A stretch of DNA of 64,000 nt from Paramacrobiotus metropolitanus (lineage: Eukaryota > Tardigrada > Eutardigrada > Parachela > Macrobiotidae), in NCBI RefSeq assembly GCF_019649055.1, contig NW_026570419.1, positions 62,001 through 126,000 on the forward strand, written 5' to 3'. The notes beneath the pieces were generated by a model that worked only from the letters and a program-made list of their open reading frames with translations, had not been told where the DNA came from and did not search any database. Below, piece after piece: positions 46,501 to 56,702 of the stretch. The position numbers and the translations under genes were made by a program. Numbering within the stretch: the stretch's first letter is position 1; each line of letters opens with the position of its first letter.

Positions 46501-48493
46501 AAACCTAGACGAACACGATGTGACCACCTTGCAGCAGTTGCGGTCGTTTGTGCAGAAGGTAAGCTGCATAATCCGGTAATGATCAGCTTGTGCTCAGCAT
46601 AACAAGCGATACATCGCACTGCAACGGTAGGAATCTAACCAATCAGAAACAGCAGTGTTTTTTGCTTTTCGCTTTAACCATTTTTTTAATAATCACAAGG
46701 CTAAATCAGAATAGGCATACAAAACAACTGAAATCACAGGCAGTTATGAAATTGAGGAGCCACAATACGTTCTGAACGTTATTAGCTGAAATTTCTGGAA
46801 TGATTTTGTTGAAAAAAACTCTGTCCAATCTAACTAAGTTACCGTTTCAGATTGTAGGGATTTTTGGGATGGAGATGTTCATTGCTTACTACGTAACCGG
46901 TATCACTGCCGAGGACTACTACAACGACCTTTGGAAAGACGTCTTCCCCAAAGTCCGCACCATTACCGAAGACGCCATCAAGCTAGTCTGCACGGAAAAC
47001 GATTATAAGGACACCAGGATCCTTTTGCGCATATTTCTGTCGGCGATGGCCATGCTGCGCTGTGACACCAGCGGGATCTTCTGTCTCCTGGAATCTCTCG
47101 CCGGACACTACTGCAAAATCCTCGACCAGACGCTGGGCGCGGCAATGCACTTATCCCTATCCCGTGACCTTTTCAGCGCCCATATTCTGAGCAGTGTGGA
47201 AGCAGAGAAATCCTTCCTCCACGTTTTTGATCCATGGGAAAAGCATCCCGGCTGCACGAGTAAGGAATTCCCCAAGAAACTCCCGTTCTCCCAGAGCGTT
47301 CCGGAGATCTACGGCTTGCTGACCAATTACATTTCCTCGAACATTGACGTGGATAAAGATCTCGGGTTAAGTGTGGAAGAGTCGTTGGAGCGCGCGGTGG
47401 AGATTACCAAGACGGCGTTGACAACGCAGTTGTACGATCACCTGCAGGATATCTTCACCAGCGGGTATCTGCTGGTTAAGCAGTACGTGCAAGTATACCA
47501 GAACATGACGCAATTGCAGTATTGTTTGCCGCGGCTGGAACGGTTTATCGCCAAAGAGTTGTGCGTGCATTTGGAGACCAATCATCCGCTGTTATCGCTA
47601 CGTTCGGCGAATGTGACCTTTGAAGCGCTTAGACTGGGAACCGAGCAGCAGCTGATTGGAGAACTCACGGTAAGCAATTAATCCGATTTAGATAAGCAAA
47701 ATTTACTTTTCGGTAAAACTTTGAACCTGTTGGAGAGCAACGAATTTTTATTTGCGCTTTGCACGCGTCAGATTAACAGTTGTAAGTGTGGTTCCTTGCG
47801 TTGTTTCCGCAGGGATACATCCAAGCAGTTTTGCATGATAGCGTCACCGATTTAACGATTATACCGGAAGCTCCATCTGAAGAAGCTAACAAGGTTCTCG
47901 GTTTCATCAAAGAGTTCTTTGACGACATTAGCCGACTGCGACCAGAGTTCGCCGAAAAAGCCTTCGCAACGCTGTGGGCCACCATCCCCACGGAACTGGA
48001 GACCTTCTGGGTGTACGAGTCAACGGTCGTCAGTCGCGAGGGACTGCACCAACTGCGCATCGATATCGAGTACTATGAAAAAGTCCTGGGCATGTTTGGG
48101 TTCCGAACGGTGAAAGAGAGCGGAGAAAACAAGGAATTCGACTACCTATTGCAGTTGATCAGTCTGGTCCTGGACGATGACTGGACGAATTACATCAGCA
48201 ACTTTGGCACGAAGGAGTCCAAGTACACGGTGGTGCCGCCGGGATCGGCCGTGCGGGTTCTGGCGAAACTAAACGATATCCATCTGGAGGCGTCCAAGTC
48301 GAATACGTATATCAGTGTGCGCGGGGAGAAAGAGAAGAAGCAACGCCGAGAATTAATCTTAATTCAGCTGGATGATTTGGCTACCGTAGGGAAGATTGTA
48401 CATTTTAAAGTGCCGAAGTCGAAATCGAATTTGTTGTTATTGAAGTCAAATACGTCTTTTGATCCTACTGCAAAGGATTCGAAGATAAAATGA
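43551..48493 (+). CDS. EXOC6: Exocyst complex subunit Sec15 (EXOC6) with long N-terminal extension
   Basis: Exons 43551-44525, 45265-45748, 46194-46558, 46851-47669 and 47813-48493 are all in phase, giving 1,107 residues. From exon 2 on, about 780 residues follow Sec15: the N-terminal helical stretch (FMEFGHERQFLDHLMTRIR, compare the EFMEKLETRI region of animal Sec15), the central helical rods, and the C-terminal domain ending with DDDWTNYISNFGTKESKYT. That is where the family has DWETYLADYG...KY. Sec15 links the Rab on secretory vesicles to the exocyst, which tethers vesicles at the plasma membrane. Exon 1 adds about 325 Ser/Thr/Gln-rich, probably disordered residues, ending in a short ordered piece (PPIYNVLLGHLENDMAHDKL) that joins the conserved LVP region. 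Family members are usually near 800 residues, so this extension is unusual. A poly(A) signal lies 23 bp after the stop. Confidence 0.88.
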
Positions 48494-48515
48494 TTACAAG
48501 CGTTTTAACCGAAAA

Positions 48516-48521
48516 AATAAA
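48516..48521 (+). terminator. AATAAA poly(A) signal of the Sec15 gene
   Basis: AATAAA begins 23 bp after the stop codon at 48493, the usual spacing for a short 3' UTR. Confidence 0.6.
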
Positions 48522-49065
48522 CTGCGTTTGCGCTTATGATTATGTTCGCACTGTTCGCACATGAACCTCGTCCGCCAAAGTTAATCGAAACTACTTCCTA
48601 ATGTTTCATGACACTATGAAAACAATAAGAGACTCAAATTAATAATGCTTGCAATACGGTTCAGTTAAGATAAGCCATCAGTTCAAAATTTACTCCGAAT
48701 GTAACAGATTCTATATCGAACGAGAATAACAGCCGGCACAACAGCCGAAGCTGAACCGTTTTTTCAGTTTTCCATGAGACACAGCTTTAAACATTTAAAA
48801 GAAACTAAATCAAACTTTCAAAAGCCAAATGACTAAATTGGTATTAAAAGTTAAAGTAAATTAATTTTGATTAAAGTGTTAAAAAATTAAATAAGCCGAG
48901 ATTTAATTACACTGTGAATATTTGTTAACCACACTGTACAATAGTCTAATTTACGTATTATGAACAATATTTTTCAATTTTCGTCTTTACGTTTCCGTTC
49001 TTTGTGCGCATGCGTAAATGGCTTTAACTTGCAAGATTTGCCCGAAATTCCAGCAATCCAACCGC
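48522..49065. other. AT-rich stretch between convergent genes
   Basis: No gene. It lies between the 3' ends of the Sec15 gene (+) and the GPCR gene (-). Confidence 0.5.
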
Positions 49066-52000
49066 TCATCCCACCGGATCAGGGTGATGCTCATAAGTTC
49101 TCAAATTCGATCCCATTCTCTTAATATTCAATTCCTTAGCCAGCATGCCGGGCAGCCCGACCCGGTTCGCCTTAGCGCGCCTGATCAGTCGCCGGTACCC
49201 TTCCTTCGTCGTCCGCAACAGATCCGTCATCCAAAAATAAATCACCGAATTCGTCGCACTACTCCCGTGCGCCAGAATCAGCCCCATGAAGTTGTACCAC
49301 TTCGGAAAGGTCACCGAGCTCCGCAGTATAAAAAACAACCCCAACGGCATCCACGACAGCAGGAATAGTATGAACACCTTAAACAGCGCCTTGGCCAGTT
49401 GGATCTCATCGCGAATGGCCCGCAACTGCATGGGCGGGATGATGCCGGGCGCCGTGGGATCGGCGCTGGAGTTCGTGGACGCCCGGCTATGGGACACGAG
49501 GATACGGCGCCCGGCGCGGCTGATGCGGATGCGACGGTAAATCTGCATGTAGGCATAGAAACTGATGTTAATGGGGATGATGACCGCCAGGATGCCGAAG
49601 AAGATGGAGTAGGATTGGAGATGCAGTTCGGAGGTGCAGAGGTTAAGGTCCGCGGTGTAGCCGGTGCGGCCCCAGCCCAGGTAGTTCGGGGCGTGGATGG
49701 CGTTGGCGACGATCCACAGGAGAATGATTAGACCGGCCGTGCGGAGGGGTGTGAAGAGTTTGCTGTGCAGGTTGTGGTGACAGATGCAGATGTACCTACA
49801 GTCGAAACAACGTACGGTATACAAAGTGTTTCAAAGTGGAATTCTTCCTTATATAATGTGGTAGCACGAAAACAAGCATTTTTAATTCACATACAAAACA
49901 AATTTTTAACTTGTCGGCCCAATGCGCCATAATTGGGACTTGATTATGAATGGTCCATAAACTTATGCCTTTGTAATTGAAAAGCTGTTAGTAGTGTACG
50001 TATATGAAAATCAGGAAGCACTGTTATGACATTGTTAGCTTCGGTTTATGAATGTACCGCTTGTAGGTGCAGCATGCAATTTTTCGTGAATCAATAATTT
50101 TCAGTGACCGCCAATTTATTAAGTGTCACCCTGCAACCATTGATTTGAATGCACTAACTGTAAGCAGGACACCTTGGGCATCCCCCTTCATAAAGCATGT
50201 CATCTGCCGCATCGGTATGATGCCGGTTGCACCACGTTTGTTATTACTTTTGCCCTTTTCAACATCTCTACATAGAACTTCCCGGCCATTCTCAGCCTTT
50301 AATTTTACTTACCGGGACAGTCTCACCGAAGCTGCGCGAGTAATTAGTGACCAACTAGCCACACTTGGTTAATGAACCGGAATTAAACTTTAATCACATG
50401 TCTGCCCTGCTGTACAGAATTAATGACTTGGAAGAGAATACTACTGTATAGAAATTTAGGCTAGTTTTGCATCACAGACGCTATGTGGATGACGCGTCGA
50501 CCGTCATAAAAGCGAGGCCTAGAAAATTAAGAAAAACTAAGATACCTAAGAAAACTAATTCGTTTTCATGGGTTTTAGGGCGAATCTATGAAAGTGCGAA
50601 CCCAAGAAAACTAATTGGTTTTCTTAGACGTCTTAAGACAAAACTGAGAAACAAAATCCTGAAGAAAACCAAGACTGTTTAGGAAAACCAAGACGGTTTA
50701 GGAAAAAGCTATCTCGACTTTGTCACGGGTCGACCTAACGATCGACGAAATAGCGGGTTACCAAAAAGCAGGCTCGCAAAAATGTGAAAGATGACCGTTG
50801 TCCCGATAACTCCCGTTCGGCGTATGTGTAACGACCCCGGAAGTAAGCACACAATCACAAATTTAAGGATGACACATTGACGTGTTTATACTGTACCCCG
50901 CTCATCAAATCTGTTGCAAGTTTAAAGTGCCTTTTTATTGCCAAAATAGCTTGGATTTCAGTAATCTTCTGCCCGCCCCAGATTGTTTTTCGAGCAGTCA
51001 GATTTCAAAAGCTATCAATGGCATACCGTCACATATAAAATTTTGATCCAACAGATTACCGTATTACGCTGCATGCTAATCTGTTGCATACCGCTGTTGC
51101 GATCGCTCCGCGCAAATTGGTTCACGGAAACGCAACCGGTCATAAGTCTGCCCTGGAGAGTTAAGCAGGAAGAAGGGATTGACATGCACGTAATGATCAG
51201 AGGACGTCTTTACCGCTATCTTGATCTGTGCGCGATTCACATGCAAGGGCATGTGCTACTGCGAACGAATCCGCACGAGTACAGCAAATTATTAATGCGA
51301 ATTACGATGTTTGTCGGCAGGACACTGACAATCAACGCCATTAAGCCTCCTCAAGAGACGCACTTTGAGTCGTGGTAAATACTATTTACTACGTTTGTAG
51401 TAAGCGAGGATAGCACTAATTTCGAAAGGTAAACATTAATACTGATCAAAGCAGTATCTACGCAAGTGTTACGTTACGTAAGTGTGAATCAGACGTGATA
51501 CTTCGACTTAGTATATAGCTACTTTATGGAAAATCCTGGATTTAGCAAACACTGATTGTAAGTACACAATAAATAAGAATAATATTTCATAATAACTATT
51601 TTTGAATTACTGCCACGATGTTTGATTCGTATGCACAGTAAATGCGCGCTGTTTTACCAATTTTTAAAAATAATTTCCAAGATAACTGGGTTTATCTCTT
51701 CTCTGGAATATATTGATAAAGTTTTGCATGAGACTAAAATAATGTAAGGAAAAAAAATGTTGACCGATCAAAGGAACGGTAAAAAGGAAGACTGAAATAA
51801 TTAGGAATAAGATTAAGTTGCTTTATTTTCGATAGCACTGTACCTTTCCACACTGATGGCCATGATACACCAGATGGATCCGGCACACGCGGAGGCACAG
51901 ATACTCCCTTCCAGTTCGCAGAACCACGGGTGCCGCCGGAACATATCCGGTCCCTTTAGCAATACTGCAAAATGGGTGGGATGACGCTATAGCAATATGT

Positions 52001-52754
52001 TTGTACGCGATAACGACGCTTTTCGGATGGAAATGACGACATGTGGCTTACCGGCTACGATGACCGGCAGCACGATGGCCGTAATGAGGATGTCGGCAAA
52101 GGCCAAATTGCCCACAAAGGCATACTGACAGTGGTGTAATTCCAACACCAGGACCAGCGAGATTAACACCTACACACAACGACAACAAGCTGTGCTAAAT
52201 GAAATGTTATATTTTGCACAAACAACACTTGGACTATCTGGGTTACAAGATTGCAGTCCAATTTCTTTAAATAAAACGTAGCTGCACGGTTACATTTAAT
52301 GCACAGTAGTGTGCACGATACGTGAGCAGGGCTTCTGCCGTCTTGTACTAACTTTAATGAATACCGGAATTTAATTTAGATGGACCTCTTATCAAAAACT
52401 ACCAGGAGAAATAATTACGCGTTTTAGAATGCAAGAAATAATTACTTAAAAACGTTCTAGCTGCAAAGGATGAAGATAAGCGGTTTTATATTGATATCGA
52501 TAATTAAATCAAAAAATAATATCACCCCAGTAGATTATAGCGGACAACGTTTTTTCACTTACGAATAAATTCGTTAGAGTGCCAAACGCCGCCAAACTGC
52601 TCATAATGCCGATGAAAATCCAGTTAAGTGTGTAGTGTTCTTCCCATTGACGGTCAAACTGCGCAACATAGACGTCCCAGTTGGTCGCATTGCCCGGTAC
52701 GGACATGTCCATCGGTACCTTCGCCAACGCCATCAACACACTGGAATTTTCCAT
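49066..52754 (-). CDS. Rhodopsin-like (class A) GPCR, melatonin/Tre1-moody-like, four exons
   Basis: Exons 52754-52563, 52169-52052, 51964-51844 and 49795-49066 join in phase, 386 residues. Exon 1: extracellular N-terminus with NSS and NAT sequons, then helix 1 (NWIFIGIMSSLAAFGTLTNL). Exon 2: helix 2 with LAFADILITAIVLP. Exon 3: the Cys before helix 3 (WFCELEG), then ending MAISVE. Exon 4 begins with the R of an E-R-Y motif (ERYICICHHNLH in place of DRY), then helices 4-7. The second disulphide Cys is in LNLCTSE. Helix 6 has FLLSWMPLG in place of CWxP, and helix 7 has NSVIY in place of NPxxY. The ERYxxICH region and NSVIY resemble melatonin-receptor and arthropod Tre1/moody receptors. Ligand unknown. 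The last intron is 2 kb and holds no convincing gene. Confidence 0.85.
50467..50710. repeat. Degenerate short repeats, A/G-rich, in GPCR intron
   Basis: GAAAACTAA- and GAAAACCAAGAC-like units recur, the last two (CTGAAGAAAACCAAGACTGT and a following GGAAAACCAAGACGGTTTAG) in tandem at about 50659-50700. The open frame across it encodes only Lys/Arg/Thr-rich repeats, and I regard it as non-coding. Confidence 0.55.
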
Positions 52755-55424
52755 CGCATCACTTGTTTTGACCGGACTCTATGAGAAATGTTATCCACTG
52801 GAAAACAAGTGACAAGGATTCTCAGGGAACACAAAGCAGGTTTCTCAATCCCGCAGTCTTTGCTCTGTAAGCTGGCGTGTCGATTATATATCCAGAATAT
52901 ACCAGGCTAATACCGGCTTACTGTATTACAAGACGAGCACGGATTTGTACACGGCACTGACGCATTTGATTCTTACACAGCACAACCAGCTTATTTGGCG
53001 AGTCTGACTACGCTGCGGGCTGACGTATTGAGGCTCTTCCCTTATGCTGCTGGGAAGTACAATGATACGAAACTTAATAATATAGCGGTAGTATTTATAT
53101 CATCCACAAAACCATCAACTTACGCTAAACCTTTCGTGTTATTTATCGGTCTCCTAAAAATTTCCGCCTGGAGCGTATCTTATACAGTTCCCCCTAGCGC
53201 AAAACCTTGCTCCATCTTTGAGTGACCAGACCTTGTGCTCAGACATACCGTGTGTAAGTAGGAGGTTTCGGCACCATCGCATGCGCTTGGGATGAACGGT
53301 CCTAAATGGAAGCTCACCGAGCCAAATTATAATTATTGCTAACAGCTTTCACGGCCGCACCTTTGCCGACCATAGCAATCTTACATTACCCAGCAGCCGG
53401 ATGATTGCAGCAAAGGTCGATCGCCACTATATTATAACAACAACCAGATTGGCTGTTGTTGTAATATAAGTACAACATGCATAACCGAGCCAGTCACTGG
53501 AATAATTAGCAAGGCGGAAATGATAGACGATTATTTCTCGTTGTGCATGCACGAAAGTTTGATCTGAATTGCTAGTGTCAGGGGTCACCTTGTACTGCTA
53601 CGGTTTTAATTATCGTATATGAACTTCACTGCCGACTGCCGCATGGGTGGCGCCATGTATACACATTGCCGTAAATTTATTGTGTAATTTAATATTCCGT
53701 TACTTGTACTCGCCGGTATCGTTTTTTTTCGCGGTTAAAACAAATCTCTGTGTTGCACCATTGGTTGGGCATACTAAATAACAAGTAAATACTGGAAATT
53801 ACGTGTATGTCTAAACTGCGCATTTTATTAGGTATAAAAATTGTAGTAAATTGGCGCGGATCGAAATGGTTAATTGATATGAAAAGAAAGACTGTTTTTG
53901 TATTAAAATAATGATTTAAGGGACATTACACAAATACCGTTTCTGAATTGTGTATGAACTCTTGTTTCTTTAAAATATGTTTTTAAGACGTGTACAAGTA
54001 AAGTTTTGAATAAAAATTATACATCTGTATTGTACTTCCGTTGTCCGAGCATTTACTGGCCCACGGCAATAGAAATTTTGGTAGAAATAAGAAAGTACCT
54101 GTTTTTCATGACAAACAAAACTCTTTTGCGTCAAGAAATATAAATCCATCTGCAGAGTATCAAAACTGCTACTGTCATTCCACGAAATCGGAAAGCAAGC
54201 AACGAAACAAATGCATTATTAGTTTATTACGCATAACGTATTACTTCGACAGTACACAAATGTACACAAATGAATAAAAATAAAAGTTTAAAAATACATA
54301 TAACATGTTTTATATGGTCTATAAACTCGATGTAAGGTCAATTATATCGGTCTTCCGCATTAGCTTCTTTAGTATATGCATTAGCAAATATATGGATCAA
54401 AATCATCAAATAGAGGTGCATATAAATAATTTAGGAGGTACCTTGAACGTTTACCTTGTACCTGTGCGACTATCTGCTTGAACCGTCGATCAGATGCGTG
54501 ATAATTAGCAATAGAAACAATTTTCGTGAAATAACTGCTAATCTACAGACCTGTACAGTGAAAAAATATGAAGATATTCTGTCTCAGGATTATGAGATGG
54601 CCCCAGCGTATACAACTGCGGATTCCGCAAATCGAGCTGATTTAATTCGAAAATTGCTTTGCTTTCAAAGTAGTAGCAGATAAGTCAACCGGTTCCAACA
54701 AATATTATGGAGTAAATGCTCAGGAAACAGTTGATCGAAATCATTGAATCGTATTCTAGTCGTGGGAGCGGTCTTTGCACCGGAAAAGTGTTGTAAAACA
54801 GTCTAAACGAGTTACATTCAAATACATGAATGGACCATGATCCATCATACAGGCATTCTAGATGCAGGTATTAAAACTTTTCCGTAAATACGAGGTATTA
54901 ACTAATTATACTTCAAACTAATTATACATAACTTATTAAAATTGGATTTTTACGTGTGCGTGTTTCATAAACTGTACTATATTTGATGCCATCGCGCTAA
55001 ATTTTCCAATAACGCATGGATAAATTTCTCTAATCAAGGTCACGGATAAATTTTTCGTACATAAGGGAAGGGGTGAATTCGATAAATTAATTAGATCAAT
55101 TCAGTTATGTTGAGCACGCCATGATCTGGGAGGTCTGTTGAGCAGGTCAGGTCATGGAGTGCATGCATTATATAATGGAGCAATGATAACTCTTTGTGCT
55201 ATGGATTTTTGTTTCTCATACGGCGCACTAAACTAAGCCACATTGCTTAAAAAACACCGCAAACAGTAAGTAAGATCGATGAATTACGGTTCATAAATTG
55301 GCTATTCTGCCGGAAAGCTGTAACTGTTTCAAGCACCGGAAGTCCCTGAGTGCCATTTATTTGAAATTCTCGGCCTAAAGGTTTTCATGAAACAAAGATT
55401 GTGTTAGAAAGGAGGGTGGTTTTA
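52755..55424. other. Gene-poor intergenic region
   Basis: No exon is supported over about 2.7 kb. The part next to 52755 should hold the GPCR promoter. A short hairpin (ATTATAACAACAACCAGATT with its near reverse complement) lies at about 53431-53472. The rest is AT-rich without clear repeats. Confidence 0.45.
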
Positions 55425-56030
55425 GCACCCTTGCACCCCCTTTCGACTATTGTCACCCCTTTTTTAACAAAATAAACTATTGACCCTCGCTACCACACGT
55501 TCATTTGACTATTGCCACCCCCTTCCGATTTGTTGCTTATAATTTTTGCCACCAGGGGCTCTTTTCTAACTTTATTCCTGCCACCACCGGTAAGGAAAGG
55601 CGCTAAGCGAAGCTCATAGACACTATGTTGCATCACTTATTGTAAGATGCGGCCTCAGGTTTTTGAAATTAAACTTAGCATCTTCAGGGGTTTTTTTTTG
55701 CTAATTATAATACGTTCCGCAGCGAATGCGATCGCGAAAAGTTCAAAATCATGACAATCTCTTTGCTGCTGCACGCGCGGAAAGAAAATTCCAGTGTACT
55801 TGCTTCCGGTTGATCTTAAAACTTTCTTTCTCAGTGCTGCCGACAAACTTTGTCGGCAGCACTGAGAAAGAAACGGACAAAGGTTGTACCGACGGTTTTG
55901 CCGGCAGCTCCGAGATATATAATAATGGTTGCCCCTCTTTCCGCACTAACAGCACCCAATGGTCAGAGAGGATGCTTATTTTAATTAAAAAAAAATGGCG
56001 ACAATAGTCCAAAGGGGGTGCGCACGGGTG
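55425..56030. mobile_element. Putative MITE with 40-bp inverted ends and central palindrome
   Basis: The left end (about 55425-55466) reads GCACCCTTGCACCCCCTTTCGACTATTGTCACC in the middle. The right end (about 55988-56030) carries its reverse complement with a few changes (GACAATAGTCCAAAGGGGGTGC). A second ACTATTGCCACCCCC-like copy lies inside at about 55507. The middle contains a perfect 51-nt palindrome (55823-55873) around GTGCTGCCGACAAA. There is no transposase frame. The open frames on both strands across the palindrome are mirror images of one another and are not genes. Confidence 0.65.
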
Positions 56031-56265
56031 ACAATGGTCGGGCCCACTAATTTAGCGACTCTACATTCCATGTTCCCTCTGCCAGTTTTCTACTGTACGT
56101 TCTTCTCGAATTCTTCCGTTAAATTGTCTAAATGTGTTTTCGTTTACTGCTTTTTTTTAATTCATACCTACATCCCGCGTTACAATCAAATGAATTTTCA
56201 AAAACGGTTGAAAAACGATAAGTAAAATGAAAAGTTTGGAAAAAGTAAGATATTCCTAATTTTTA

Positions 56266-56517
56266 TTAAACAACAGCCCTAATTTTGGTAATAATACAAG
56301 AATACATATAGCACTTGGCTTCACACACGTGTAATGCCAATTCATGACCATTTGCGAACGTTTCACTTGTTGGAATCCCAAACACGTAGCACGTAAAATA
56401 GCATAAGGCCACGCCGATCCATTGAGCCGGGAAAAGCGCGGGCTGTAACTGTGTCGTAAAAGAGCCTGCACCCACAAGGTTCGGTCGCGACGGCGCGGGA
56501 GCAGCCGTGTTGTGCAT
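56266..56517 (-). CDS. Small hypothetical membrane protein, 83 residues
   Basis: ATG at 56517 to a TAA stop, one exon. The N-terminus is Ala/Pro-rich (MHNTAAPAPSRPNL). Residues about 27-48 form a hydrophobic segment (LFPAQWIGVALCYFTCYVFG). The C-terminus has four more cysteines. The start is 186 bp from the start of the plus-strand receptor gene at 56703, so the two could share a divergent promoter; a TATATA string lies at about 56562. I do not recognise it, and a chance open frame cannot be excluded. Confidence 0.35.
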   Translation of the reverse strand: MHNTAAPAPSRPNLVGAGSFTTQLQPALFPAQWIGVALCYFTCYVFGIPTSETFANGHELALHVCEAKCYMYSCIITKIRAVV

Positions 56518-56702
56518 TTCCAGCTTCCTTCTTGTGTTACGATTTACTGCGGGATGTTGAGCGTATATAGTGTCCGGGCGCAGTCAGTCCCGACCGGTGA
56601 GTTCCAGTACAAATTGTCCACTATCAGCTTTTTCTCGTAATAACGATTGCCCCCTTACGTTAAGCCCGTTACAATAGCCCACATTCTGCCCTGACCTTTA
56701 TC

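Noticed and set aside
49311-49731. Frames on both strands inside the last GPCR exon
   Set aside because: They are shadows of a GC-rich coding exon whose helices 4-7 are unmistakable.
50983-51378. A 131-codon plus-strand frame in the GPCR intron
   Set aside because: There is no acceptor or signal peptide, no domain that I know, and a mixed composition. It could be a gene, but nothing beyond length supports it.
55726-56012. Overlapping frames on both strands with the same FSVLPT motif
   Set aside because: They are the two halves of a palindrome inside a MITE read from each side.
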